Shown: positions 34,171-46,011 of the stretch, piece by piece
Layout of the letters: the number at the start of each line of letters is the position of its first letter
Numbering within the stretch: position 1 is the first letter of the stretch
Assembly (NCBI GenBank): GCA_003255065.1
Contig: QAOA01008668.1
Coordinates: 70,806-134,805, forward strand
Length of the DNA: 64,000 nucleotides
Reading direction: 5' to 3'
Origin: Cercis canadensis
Taxonomy: Eukaryota; Streptophyta; Magnoliopsida; Fabales; Fabaceae
Program-made: the position numbers and the translations under genes
Notes under the pieces: model-generated
Told to the model about the DNA's origin: nothing
Seen by the model: only the letters and a program-made list of their open reading frames with translations
Database searches by the model: none

Positions 34171-34547
34171 TGAGAGGATCTGAGAGAGTGAGAGAGGAGA
34201 AATGGAGAAGCATCTGCATCACATGGTTGAAGAAGACATAGGTCCATTTACAACGACATCGTTTGCATTATTTATTTTGTGGAATGATGAGCAAAATGAT
34301 GTTCTACTAAGAACCACCCTAGAATTGCTACATCAATATTTTAGGATCGACATCATCACTTAATGGTGTGTTCAAATTTGTTAAGTTTTTTAAATAGAGA
34401 CCTAACGATGAATTTATATGATTGAGAAAATGAAAATTTTAAAAATTAAGTGATACAATTTTTTTTAAAAAAAAAAACTTAAATAATTTTCAGTCCATCT
34501 TTTAGGGATTAAAATAATTTTTAATTCTAAATATAATATGGTGATTA

Positions 34548-34970
34548 CAAATATTTCAAGCGTACCTATATACCTATAGATATTTGCGTTTTGGTGATAC
34601 ATATTGTTTTTTCCCCTACTTTTTCCACTCAATTAGAAAAAGAGATGATAAATGAAGGACAAAGTAGTGCCGAAGAGTTTATCTTCCTTTTGACAATCAT
34701 GTAATTTGTTGAACCATATTAATTAATCCTTGTATATCTTAATTTTCTATTTCATCTTTTTTTTTTTAATTCTTTTCTTAATACTGGGTATTTTGATTCG
34801 ATCTCAATAGATGTCGTTTATAAAAAAAAAAAAAAAGAGGTGCTTTTCAGCAACATAGCATTATTCCTATTTTATTCTGTCTCTGCAACGGAGAAAAAAA
34901 AAAACCGAAAGAAATGAAATTTGAGGGAAAAGCCTTTGGGTTTCAGAAAGAAAATCAAAGAAATAAATAT
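34548..34970. other. AT-rich spacer
   Basis: Nothing recognised beyond homopolymer runs. Confidence 0.6.
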
Positions 34971-35195
34971 GGAGGTTTTTAGATATTTTTTATATTTATG
35001 TAATATGTCATATTACATGCGATTAGTTAATATGAGAATGACACGTGTATAAATTAATTATTTTTAAATTTATTTGAGAAAATAAAATAAATTATATTTA
35101 TATTCAATAAAATATAAAAATTACGTATGTTAGTGTAGTATGACATACTCATGTAGTATTATAGAATCTCTGAATAAATATTAATTAAGTAGTTT
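34971..35195 (+). repeat. AT-rich dispersed repeat, first of an inverted pair
   Basis: Starts GGAGGTTTTTAGATATTTTT and contains GAGAAAATAA(A/G)ATAAATTATA and AAAAATTACGTATG. It is the approximate reverse complement of 37105-37320. It could be a MITE, or the left inverted end of a 2.35-kb element. Confidence 0.6.
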
Positions 35196-35279
35196 CATGA
35201 TTTTCTATTGTCGCCAATAAAATATACATATGGAAAACATTTTCTAAGAAATATTTTTAAGCTAAAAATATATCCATCT

Positions 35280-35790
35280 AAAAGTTGGGTCAGGGTCAGG
35301 GTCATATGGGTTTGGGTTGTTATCAAGTTGGATCTGAATAAGCAAAATTGTTAACGGATTGCGTTTAGGGTTAACTTGCATAATCCAATATGACCCAAGA
35401 GAGAAAAATGAAATCAGATGAGCCGTTCAAACTTCAAATCCATAAACAACTCTGCATCTTCCCACTTAACTAATTAATGACTTATTAAAAACTTGCACAA
35501 TCCTTCTAATTTTTAAATATTTAGTTATTCAAATCAACCCAAACATGACCTGCATAACCTGAAAATAAATGTGTCATGTTTGGGCTGACACAATAAGTTA
35601 TTCGGGTCTGCCTTTATGGAGTTCGAGTCATTATTGGGACTACCGTATCACAACCCGCAACCCGTTTTGCCACCACTTTTAGGATCTGTAACCAAATCTG
35701 AGTTCATATTTCAACCTGACACCTATGTTGGAATTACCTGGTTATGCCGTTCAATGTTGGCCTGACCCGACAATAACTAGAGGGCAAGTT
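35280..35790. other. Dispersed repeat with GGGTCAGG and ACCCG words
   Basis: The stretch has runs like GGGTCAGGGTCAGGGTCAT and CCCGCAACCCG seen in many plant repeats. No gene is supported; the family is not resolved. Confidence 0.3.
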
Positions 35791-36149
35791 TTGGCATTCC
35801 TTGCTCTCTCTCTTTTTATTTATTTATTGTTTTGCTTTGCTACCAAGCAAAAGAATAACCATTCCAATGAAATAGAGCATAGAATAGAATCAAGATTCAA
35901 TGTACCAAATGAGATAAAACCAGTAAACAAAGGGTTTTTTTTTTTTATTATTATTTAAATTAGTTAAAGCACATAGCAATCAAATTTTTTTTTTCCTTGG
36001 CTTAAACACAATTTTGCAAAATGTTTCAAATTAGTCCAATTGGTTCTAAAATGACAAATCTTATCCATGTGCTTTCACAATTGGATCAATTTAGTCAAAT
36101 CCGTTAAGTGGCCATCCAGTTGTGGACAGAAAATGCTAAGATGACTAGA

Positions 36150-36273
36150 TGGATAATAATAATATTATGGGAATTTCCATAAGAAAAAAACAAAATTGCC
36201 ACGGAAAAAGTTTTCTGGAAATTCTTTTCTCCCGTTGGAATTTTTGTGGAAATTTGTCTATTTTCTTGTAGTG
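36150..36273 (+). mobile_element. CACTA-type right end fragment
   Basis: The stretch ends TTTTCTTGTAGTG (36261-36273), the complement of CACTACAAGAAAA, preceded by alternating GGAATTTCC / GTGGAAATTT words typical of subterminal CACTA zones. No transposase is present. Confidence 0.5.
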
Positions 36274-36442
36274 ATAGATATAAAAATATTGTACTCAACA
36301 TATTACTAAGTTTGTTTGTTTGAGATAAACAAAAAGGAAAATAGCATAAAAAAAATGAGTATGTTTTTACATTGTAATACATAAAAGTAGATATGTAACT
36401 CTGAATTTCTAATGCACTACAACAGAGAAAAAAAAAAGAGAG

Positions 36443-36895
36443 AAAAAGTTACTAAAATCTTAATTTATTTTCTATCACTTTTGAACATCCATATGATCAA
36501 TTGCTAATTAAAAGATATTTGATCTTTTTACTTAGGATGGACCTCAAGACCCTACATAATTGGCCAAAAGAAAATGCAATAACAAAAGTGCAACAGTCCC
36601 AACATTTTTTTTTTTTCAGTTTTTTACATGATGGCACATAGATTCAGACCTTGGACCTCCTACTTATANAAAAAGTTACTAAAATCTTAATTTATTTTCT
36701 ATCACTTTTGCACATCCATATGATCAATTGCTAATTAAAAGATATTTGATCTTTTTACTTAGGATGGACCTCAAGACCCTACATAATTGGCCAAAAGAAA
36801 ATGCAATAACAAAAGTGCAACAGTCCCAACATTTTTTTTTTTTCAGTTTTTTACATGATGGCACATAGATTCAGACCTTGGACCTCCTACATATA
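36443..36895. other. Assembly join: 226-bp duplicate around N at 36669
   Basis: Bases 36443-36668 recur at 36670-36895 with very few differences. Confidence 0.8.
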
Positions 36896-37104
36896 AAAAA
36901 CACAAAGGCATTGACATTATAGTCGACATTTAGCAAATTTAAGTCTGGTAGTGGATGTTGTTGAAGAGCTATGAATCCCCTAAATTCTAACCTACTGTAC
37001 TATTGGCAACAATAAATTATTTCACGTCCTCACATAGTTTAATACGATCAATATGCATAGTCTGATGCACAAGGTGAGAAAGAAATGTAAACTTTTATCC
37101 ATTT

Positions 37105-37320
37105 GATTAATGAGGATTTTATGATACCATATGAGTATGTTATACTATATTAACCTATTAAGCATACGTAATTTTTATATTTTATTAAATATAAATATAA
37201 TTTATCTTATTTTCTCAAACAAACTTAAAAACAATTAACTTATATATATGTCATTCATATATTAGCTATTCTCATATAGTATAACATATTACATATGTTA
37301 AAAATATCTAAAAAACCTCC
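37105..37320 (-). repeat. AT-rich dispersed repeat, second of an inverted pair
   Basis: Reverse complement of 34971-35195, ending AAATATCTAAAAAACCTCC, at roughly 80 percent identity by eye. Confidence 0.6.
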
Positions 37321-38467
37321 TTAGATTAAAAGTGGAAAATGCGGGCACTGATTGAAATTTTGTATTTGTTATATAGCTAAAAAGAAGTAAAAGCTGAAAA
37401 TTTAAACTATGCAAATCGGTTTTGTTGATACCAAAATTATGTAATAAGAAATAGAGGAAATAAAAAAAAATCATAATAATAATAAAATACAAAAAAATAT
37501 TATTATTAATAACAATAAATTAGAAAAAAGTAAAATTGGATTATTTCTGCATTTCTGACTCTTGGGTGGTAATTCCCTTTTCGGCGAAATGCTGCAAATG
37601 CAGTCTGGCACCACCCACTCTGCAGTATCCTTTGCAGCTTGATAGCATGAAATAAGGAAAACCACATCAGAAATTAACGAATACAACTTGCACAAATTTT
37701 GGCTATAAAAAGCCTCACAAAACAGAGAAAAAGGATACCATATAATACGCAGAAGAGTGAACAGAAAAGAATACACAAATACATAAGGGAGATACAGAGA
37801 GTGAACCAAACAAAAAGATACAGAGGTGAACAAAGAGAATTCGGAAATTTAAGAGAGAGGGGCATAGTGAAAACATATGCATACCCATCCGGTCTAAACC
37901 CAAAGGAGCAAAAATCCTCAAAGCAAAAGGCAAAACAATGGGTTGATAGGTATGGACTCCAACTCTTTTCACATTTTCTTTGTGCAAAAATTTGCTCTAA
38001 CATTCTTGCTTATTGCATAGCAATTTTATTTCCTCACAATTGAATCATTCTCTTTCTATTTAGCTTCTAAGTATAGAGAAGGAATTTAAAATAAAGTCAC
38101 AAAAATAAACAGAGACATCAAATTAGAGAGAACCCTGAAATCCATAGTTTTTATAGAATAAGACCTACAAATCTATTTGTGCATGCATAGAGTTTAGAAA
38201 AGAAACAATGGAACTGAGTTAGAGTAGGGATTTTTTAGAAAGAGAGACAGATTTTTTTAGAGAGAGAAACAAAATTACAAGAGAAGGGAATAGAGAAATC
38301 TTGAAGAGAAAGTGAAATAAAGAAGGAGATTCTCACCTTGGCACACCATTTAGTCAAGCTAGGACCGATTCCTTGAGCTCCCACACCCAAGAGAGAAGCT
38401 CTCTCTCTCCCCCTTGCATTTTCCCCTTTCTTCTCCATTTCTCCCTTATTTCTCTTTTCCTTCTAAG
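37321..38467. other. Gene-free stretch with promoter-like features
   Basis: A TATA-like GGCTATAAAAAGCC lies near 37702 and a GA-rich leader-like stretch follows; on the other strand a CT-rich exon-like piece ends in a possible donor near 38336. No product is recognised on either strand. It could be LTR or leader sequence of an unknown element. Confidence 0.3.
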
Positions 38468-40283
38468 TGTCACGCAACTTTTGGGTTGCTGGAGGTCTTC
38501 TTTTAATTTTACTTACAATTTCCTTTTGTGTACATAGTTTTATTTGGGTTTTCTTTTATTAATTGATTGAGTTTTATGATGTTTGGGTTTGGTTTGTTAT
38601 TTATTTGGATTATTGTTGTGTATGCAGCATTATAGAGTTAGTGTGTTTTGTTATGTTATTGGGTCGGTCCATGTGTTATTTTGCTAGTCAATTTGGACTA
38701 AAATTATTGGACCAACTTCATTTGCTGATTTAGTGGGCTCTTTTGTTTGTTGAATTAGTGTTTTATCTTTTGGGTTGCTACTTATTTGGGTCCAAAATTC
38801 ATAGGCCTCCTATTTTGTTGGCTTTAATTTTGTTTATTTGAGTTTGCAATTCTGATTTCGTGGGCCTTGTTTTTGGGCTGGTTTAATATGATAGTTTATG
38901 GGGATGTTAATTTGTTTGGGCCTATTTATTTTACATACTACTTATATTTTTATTTCTTTGATGTTGTTTAATAATCAATTGGGCTAAAATAGAATTTGGT
39001 CCAAATACATTTATTTTATTTGTTTTAGATAATTCTAATTAATTAATTTATTTTATAATTTTTATTTATTCTTTAATTATTATTATTATTACTCTTTATC
39101 TTAGGGTCTTTGTTTATTTTATTTTTACGCTTTATGCATATTATACTTAATTTTCTTTGTTGTAAATAAAATCAAAACTCGACGACGGATAAAGTTAAGA
39201 AAAATTGTGTTGACAATTTTTTCTAATATTCCTGATGTGAGAGATAATTTTTTTGGTTATGCCAGAGGTACTGGTGTGGCCAATAAAATTCTCAATATCA
39301 ATTTTATCTTTTAATTACCACATTTATAGTATTAATTTGTTACATTATAATTCATCTCATTACACCTTAACATTATTTTTAATTATGCTAGAAAAAGATT
39401 ACTAACGAGGGAATATTTGAAATTACTTCTGATAATGACGATGTTTCGATATTCCGGAGGTAAAGGGATGTCTCTAATTCGGCCAAAGGTACTGGCAGGA
39501 CATGAGGTCAATCCCTGATAAAAATCTTTGTCGGGGCATAATTTCCAAACAAACATTTTTCTAAATATAATATTTTAGCTTTAATTACCTTAATGTGAGT
39601 TAAAAGGTACCGACGAGAGAATAGTTAAGGATAGCTGTAATGACAACGATTCCTTGACACTTTGGAGGTGAGGAGTGTCACTTTAGTCTTTCCAGGTGTA
39701 CTGGTAGACTTAAAAAATACCTCCAATAAAAATCTTTATCACGAATCTTAAACATTTCATAAATACATATAAATTGTCTTTCATGTATCTAAATATCACT
39801 TAATTAGTGAGATTTCTAAATATTGCTTATGATAGAATAGATTTTGTGTGTGTGTGTGTTGGGGGGGGGGGGTTGTAATGACAATCACGAACTCTACCTA
39901 ATAGTCTTGAAACATCCTTTAGGTTTTTTCCAGAAGTGCTGGTAGAGCCTAACGAAATTTTAATCTATTTTATAATATTAGGACTAACTTAATTCATTTA
40001 AAAAGATAACTAGTGATTAAATGGGTAACCGTTCTAAGAATGGTCGTCGTAGGGTGCTAATACCTTCCCTACACGTAATCAACCATCGAATCCAAGCTCT
40101 GAACTTAGACCAAATTATTTAGGTGTCCAATCACACCATTCCATTTGCTAAAAATGGAATAAAACGATTGGTGGCGATTCCATTCTTTTCTTGCATATTA
40201 TTGCACATTGTTAACTTTTTATTTCTTCTCACGTGGAGGATTTCACCGCTCCGCATCGCCCTCCTAAAAGGGACGTTGCGACA
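38468..40283 (+). mobile_element. Long LTR-like block, Tat/Ogre-type Ty3/Gypsy fossil
   Basis: It starts TGTCACGCAAC and ends GTTGCGACA, giving TG...CA ends with a short imperfect inverted repeat. Near 40050 it has GGTGCTAATACCTTCCCTA, and near 40171 TTGGTGGCGATTCC, words I know from the 3' part of Tat/Ogre-type LTRs. No coding region adjoins it and no target duplication was found. It looks old. Confidence 0.55.
39170..39970 (+). repeat. Four degenerate tandem units inside the LTR-like block
   Basis: Units of about 200-230 bp near 39180, 39395, 39605 and 39835 each contain AC(G)AGGGAATA-like, TGACGAT-like and (A/G)GTACTGGTAG-like words and end with GATAAAAATCTTT-like sequence. Between units 3 and 4 lies a GT/poly-G run (39847-39872). 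Confidence 0.6.
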
Positions 40284-40639
40284 GGTTTAATTTCAAATTG
40301 GTTTCAAATCGTCTAATAGCCCAAATTTGATCAAATTCCTATATTCATGTATTTAGTCATTGTCACCAATTTCGACTCAAATCTTTCAACTTATTAATTG
40401 TAAGCTCAGAAAAATGCTATTAGGGAGAGTGTTCCTAGCAAAATAAATGTGACCAAATAAACTAAAGGAAACATGTACAATATCATTTGGCAATTAAAGG
40501 CCCAATAACAATAAGATTTTTCATTTGCTAGGCCCATCTTTTTAGTGTGTCGATTGCACATACGCCCCCATCTATATCGCTTAATTTTATTTAGCAAAAC
40601 ATCTACATAGTCATAACTAATTGACCATGCTATTTTTAT
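40284..40639. other. AT-rich spacer between LTR block and LINE
   Basis: No gene seen. It may contain the 3' untranslated end of the LINE. Confidence 0.5.
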
Positions 40640-40668
40640 TATTTTTTTATCTGAAAAGGAAATTTCCA

Positions 40669-41121
40669 TTAACCAACCAAAGAAAATACATCAGCAAGAA
40701 AACTAGGTGGCAAATCATGCCAAACCAAAAGCATAAGAGCAGAAACCCTATACTTTGCTAACTTATCAGCAACATAATTACTTTGTCTAGGAATCCAGCT
40801 AAAAGAAATACTTATAAACTCACGTTCCATAGCATGGATGTCCTCCAATAACAAGCCTAAAGAAGAAAGGAACTTGTCTCCACTGTTAAGAGCCAATACC
40901 ACACCCTAAGCATCACATTCCAAACAAACCGAAGTCATACCCCATGCCAATGCCAATTTCAACCCTTCTTTACAAGCCATGGCCTCCAACTCCTCAATAG
41001 GTGGAGCATAAGGGACAGGGCAGCACCATGCAGCAATAAAATGAGCCTCTCCATTCCTGATTACACCTCTCATTCCACCTATATCTGAAGGCAGCAATGC
41101 ATCATCAATGTTTAGTTTCAT
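40669..41121 (-). pseudogene. LINE RNase H domain
   Basis: Reads KLNIDDALLPSDIGGMRGVI, then EELEAMACKEGLKLALAWG and CLECDA, then SFSWIPRQSNYVADKLAK. This is the plant RNase H (RVT_3) pattern with first Asp written IDDA, Glu in ELEA, Asp in ECDA and the terminal N-x-x-AD-x-LA. A stop directly after CLECDA splits it. Confidence 0.8.
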
Positions 41122-41355
41122 AACAGGAACGACTAGTTATACCCAGCGAGGTGCTCGACCTTGCATTACTGGAGGCTGCACCACATGACCCCCATTGATC
41201 TCCTCCCAAAGAGAACATATGTTGTTCCAGACTTGGTGGATAGGCAAGACAGATTTGCCCACACGAATAGCATTGCGCCGTTGCCATAAGGAATAGCTAC
41301 CCAACACCATAAGCGTTAAATGACGATCATCCCAGCCTTGCATCTCCCTCATGAA

Positions 41356-41604
41356 CTAGTCAATAAAAATGTCCATCCCTGCAGCATTCAAACCAAAATA
41401 AATCTCCAAAGACTCCCAAACCTTACACACTCCAGGGCAAAGAAAAAGAGCATGTAGCAATGTTTCTTCATGCTCTAAGCAAAGACCACAATGGTGGGGT
41501 ATATCCAGACCTCGTGTTGTCAACGCATGGGTTGTGGGCAAGATACTTTTACAACAACGCCATAGAAAGTGCTGGTATTTATTTGGAAAATTTAGTTTCC
41601 ACAC
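41356..41604 (-). pseudogene. LINE zinc-binding reverse transcriptase tail (zf-RVT)
   Basis: Reads FPNKYQHFLWRCCKSILPT, CGLCLEHEETLLHALFLCP and VWESL. The C-x2-C and H-x4-C spacing fits zf-RVT of plant LINEs. It lies between reverse transcriptase and RNase H as expected. Confidence 0.85.
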
Positions 41605-41709
41605 TCTCTGTCATACTGTATGTGTATGGTTATTGGATGTGCTGCATCTTTCTTTAACAAGTACCTGGTAAGAAGATTTAATTGAGAAGACTCCATTCCT
41701 TGTAAACTT

Positions 41710-43480
41710 CTAGTAAATGGAGTCATTATGGTTCATGTCACTCAACGGTATACCACACACCAACCTAGCTTCCTCGGCATTAAATACAGAATACACAAAG
41801 TTCACATCCCATGCCTTGCTGTCCTGACAAAACAACTCACTAACTAGGAGCATAGACAACTCTATTGGCAAAAGAGATTGTATACAATTGTCCCCACCTC
41901 TTGGAACCCAAGGATCGCTGCCCATCACCACCGTCTCACCGTTCCCTATACGAAACATAAGTCCTTGCTTAAGCACAGGAAATCCAGCCCTAACACTCCG
42001 CCAAGTATAAGATGGGTTATGACCTAAAGGCGCCTCCAGAAGGCTAGACTCTGGAAACTATCGTACTTTTAAAATGCGAGCCAATAACGAACTCGGATTT
42101 TGGAGAAGTCGCCAACCCTGTTTAGCAAGCATGGCAAGATTAAAATCCTCCAAATTCTGAAAACCCAGACCCCTATATATTTTAGGAATTGCCATCTTTT
42201 CCCAACTAACCCAATGCATTTTGGAAGCCTCTTAAGTACTACCCCACTAGAATTTGGCCATGAGTTGGTTTAATTCATAGCAAAAAGTCTTAGATAGTCG
42301 AAAACAACTCATCGTGTACATCGGTATAGAAAGAGCAATGGCATTGATCAAAATCTCTTTCCCTGCCTTAAAGAGAATTTTTTCTTGCCACCCTTGTAGT
42401 CTTTTCCACACCCGTTCCTTTAAAGGCTGAAGAGAGAAATTTTTATTTCTACCCACCATGGTAGGTAGCCTAAGATATTTTTCATTAAAAGCCACCGAAG
42501 AGATACCCAAGATCTGAATAATGCAAGTTTTATCCAAATTTTGACAATTAGGATTGAAGAAAATAGCAAATTTATCAACATTAATTTTTTGACCTGAGCA
42601 CTGTTCATAATCAACCAGAATACGTTGAATTTCAATACTTTCAGCCACAAAAGTCCTAGCAAAAATTAGACTATCATTTGCAAAAAAATAAATGGGATAC
42701 CAATGGAGCAGCCCTATAAACCTTCACTTTTACTAGCGCTTCATGAGCCTTTGCATCATGTAATAAGGCACTCAGACCCTCTACACATAGCACAAATAGA
42801 TAGGGGGACAAAGGACCACCTTGGCGAAGCCCTTGATTAGGCAAAATTAAACCATGTTGCATATCATTTAGAATCATGGAGTACGAGATAGTAGATATAC
42901 ATGACATAACCATGCTGATCCACCTCTCTGCAAAGCCCAATTTCAACATCATGACCTCCAAAAAACCTCAGTCTACCCGATCATATGCCTTACTCATGTC
43001 AAGCTTTAAAGCCATATAACATTCCTTATCGGAGCGCTTGTTTTTTAGAGCATGTAAAAGCTTGTAAGCAACCATCACATTATCAGTAATTTGGCAATTT
43101 GATTCAAAGAAACCACATCCGGAAGAACTAGTTTAAGCCTGTTAGCTAACACTTTGGATATAATTTTGTAGAGCACATTACACAAACTGATAGGCCGAAA
43201 TTGGGTCATATTTGATGGCTTGTTCATTTTTAGAATAAGAACAATGTGTGTGTAGTTAATTTCATCAACAGGAATCCCATGATTCAAAAATCCCTGTACC
43301 ATAGCCACAACATCAGAACCTACAACACTCCAATACCTCTGATAAAATAAAGAAGGAAAACCATTAGGTCCCGTAGCCTTGGTGGCAGCGATCTGGAATA
43401 CCACATCCTTGACTTCTTTCTTAGAGAAAAACATTAATAAAGAATCATTCATGCCATCTGTAACTCTAGGAACCACATTG
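41710..43480 (-). pseudogene. LINE reverse transcriptase
   Basis: N-terminal part GPNGFPSLFYQRYW, RPISLCNVLYKIISKVLANR (43075-43476); middle GLRQGGPLSPYLFVLCVEGL (42674-42961); catalytic stretch FANDSLIFAR near 42670; then GQKINVDKF and the thumb region GNGETVVMGSDPWVP near 41900. The usual Y/F-x-DD reads FAND, so the first catalytic Asp is Asn; one extra T in a T-run just before it shifts the frame. Several other stops follow. Confidence 0.85.
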
Positions 43481-43765
43481 GTAACTGATTAATAGAGGAG
43501 AAAATATTTTCAAAGTAATTAACAGCAATCTCACCCATTTCTTCCTACNCTTAAAATTAATTAATTTGAGGAGCCTCGGCAGATCATCAGTAGCCTTGGT
43601 GGCAGCGATCTGGAATACCACATCCTTGACTTCTTTCTTAGAGAAAAACATTAATAAAGAATCATTCATGCCATCTGTAACTCTAGGAACCACATTGGTA
43701 ACTGATTAATAGAGGAGAAAATATTTTCAAAGTAATTAACAGCAATCTCACCCATTTCTTCCTAC
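43373..43765. other. Assembly join: 176-bp duplicate around N at 43549
   Basis: Bases 43373-43548 recur at 43590-43765; the 40 bp between N and the second copy (TTAATTTGAGGAGCCTCGGC) do not repeat. The doubled reverse transcriptase start (ending 43693) is an artefact. Confidence 0.8.
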
Positions 43766-44074
43766 TTAGAATGCCATACTCCCTCACTATCCCATATGGT
43801 TCTTTTTTTGCCTATTGGAAGCTCTTCTATGAAAGTATCTTGTGTTTCGATCACCTTCCTTAAGCCACTGGACCCGAGATCATTGTTTCCACATCAGCTC
43901 TTCCCTCTCAAGAATTTCATTAAGCGCATTTTGGAGAGTTTTGACCTTCTGTAAATTTTCTAAATTCGGTCTCTGGGACTTGGCAAGTTTTAACTGACTT
44001 TGCAGCTTTTTGATTTGCTTACCCACATGCCCAAACATGCTCTCATTCAAAGCTAGTAAGCAAACACTAGTGCC

Positions 44075-44896
44075 TCACACTACTGGCCCAGTGGACACAT
44101 CACACCAACTAGCACAAACTAAATTATCACAGTCCTCATGCCTCGTCCACATTTGTTCAAACCAAAACCGCTTAGAGGGACGAGGCAAAATACTACCCGC
44201 ATCGAGCGCATGCACCATGATATGACAGTGATCCGAGACACTAGCATCCAGGTGATACACTTGGTTAAACTTGAAGAGATTCAACCACTCTATGGTTGCA
44301 AAAGCCCTATCAAGCCTAACACGCACATTAGCATCACTATCTCTACCATTGCACTATGTAAACTGATTACCTTGGTAACCTAAGTCTTGTAACTCACAAC
44401 AATCAACCGCCTCTCGGAATTGACGCATCTGACTCTCTGGTCTCTCCACCCTGCTATATTGCTCACAGCTGTGGAGAACTTCATTAAAGTCCCCAAGAAC
44501 AAGCCAGTTCAGTTGATCAGTTTTTTAAGAGACTTAAGTATGTGCCAACCCCTGTGCCTTAGGTGAGTAACAGAGCACCATAAAAACTAGTCAGTCTCCA
44601 ATCCCCTCTCTCCTTATCTCCCACCATTACATCAATATGGTACTTAGAATAAGATAATAAAGTCACCACAATATCATTACTCCTTAGCATACCTAAACCC
44701 CCACATCTCGCTTGACAAGCCACCTCAAACCATTGGAATAACCTACTCGACGTTTAAAGTTATCCCATTCACCCCTAATCAACTTTGTCTCACACAAAAA
44801 CACCACCTTGGGACCTTGTTGCCTTATCAAAAGGCTAAGAGCACGAATTGCACATGGGTTCCCAAGCCCACAACAATTCCAACTTAGGATTTTCAT
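44075..44896 (-). pseudogene. LINE APE-type endonuclease
   Basis: Starts MKILSWNCCGLGNPCAIRAL, then FLCETKL (Asn and Glu of the active site), GDFNEVLHSCEQ, RVRLDRAF and VSDHCHI, the full order of the exonuclease-endonuclease-phosphatase fold. Family role: nicking target DNA to prime reverse transcription. Internal stops after VKRDVGV and elsewhere break it. Confidence 0.85.
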
Positions 44897-45189
44897 GGCT
44901 CCAGGCAGGACTGCTTAGCAGTCTCTACTCCTTATCAAACGAGATGTTGCATTGACCTGACATTCTGCTTTTTTTCTCCAGTCTATCTTCTTCTCCCATT
45001 GTTAACCCAGTATCCATATACCCAACCAACCTCTTCCTTTTACCCCTATCATGACTCGCTGTCCCATTAGATACCTTCCCTTCCCTTGCCAATCTCTTCC
45101 ATTTTTTCTCAATCAGAACACTAGCTGTATTTGGAATCATCCTCTTGGGCACATCGCATGGGACTGGTTCAATCACTACCTCACCACCC

Positions 45190-46011
45190 TGTGGCTATAC
45201 TACTTCAGCAGAGGGAGAAACAAATTCAGACACCGTATTACTTTCCTCATTGCGTTTATCAGTTGAAACCCGATCATCTCGTTCCTCCCTTACTAGTTCC
45301 GATTTACCCAAACTATTAGATAAGTCCACCTGTGAACCCAGCATTTGCCCACCGTGGGTTGGAGAAGGGAATACAGAAGCTCCCCCATCTTCAATCCCTT
45401 TCTCGTTAGTGCCCACATGGCTTCTCTTATACATGCCACCCATTGACAAGTTGGCCAAGACAAAAGACAGATTTTTTTTTCCTATGCATGAGTCACACCA
45501 CACGTGTGGTCCGGTTGAGCACCACGTGTTGCATGCATGGGGTGTGATTTCTCTCCTATCACAAAACTTCCCTCTACTCTACGTCTAGTTGGGTCAGCAC
45601 GAAGCCAAGACCTTCGTTTCTTATCCTTCACCACCCCGTGCTCTTCGACCTTCGTTTCTTATCCTTCACCACCCCGTGCTCTTCATCATCTAGCAAACTC
45701 GAGCACATTTTATCATCATGACCCAGTACTCCACAATAGTAGCAGAATTGTGGAAGACGCTCGTACTTGAAGTCCACCCAAACTGAGCTATCCCGCGTAC
45801 TGGCTAGTTGCATGCCATGTTTGCGAGGAGACGACACATCTACTGTTATCAGAACCTTCAGTATGAGCCCCACAGATCCAGATACACGGAACTGACCCAT
45901 ATCAACAACCTTGCCCATTCTGCTCCTAATTTTGCTTCCTATAGCAGTAGTTTGATAGTGAAAAGGTAAGCCCCAAACTTGTACCCACAGTGTGACTTCA
46001 TTCAAAATCAT
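45190..46011 (-). pseudogene. LINE ORF1-like protein with zinc knuckle
   Basis: Reads WVQVWGLPFHYQT and IGSKIGR-type core (here IGSKIRSRMGKVVD), then FKYERLPQFCYYCGVLGHDD and KMC, a CCHC knuckle. This DUF4283/knuckle arrangement is the usual ORF1 of plant L1 elements and binds element RNA. A 30-bp direct repeat (CGACCTTCGTTTCTTATCC) lies at about 45610-45670. Confidence 0.75.

Larger units (their letters stand above)
27810..34547. repeat. Segmental duplication, copy 2 (compact)
   Basis: It aligns in order with the pieces of 5412-24192 and lacks the Copia, the inverted-repeat element, the gene-internal LTR, the SINE and the 2.3-kb hAT element found there. It is thus close to the ancestral unit. 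A 300-bp stretch (28645-28945) is unique to this copy. Confidence 0.85.

Noticed and set aside
35725-35958. 77-residue ORF with a hydrophobic stretch
   Set aside because: It lies in a dispersed repeat with no family match; the hydrophobic run is T-rich DNA.
37699-38043. 114-residue ORF with overlapping ORFs on the other strand
   Set aside because: Low-complexity Lys/Arg/Gln composition on one strand and Phe/Leu/Cys on the other; no motif or neighbour supports it.
45145-45588. 147-residue plus-strand ORF
   Set aside because: It is the antisense of the LINE ORF1 region, whose minus-strand reading has the zinc knuckle.
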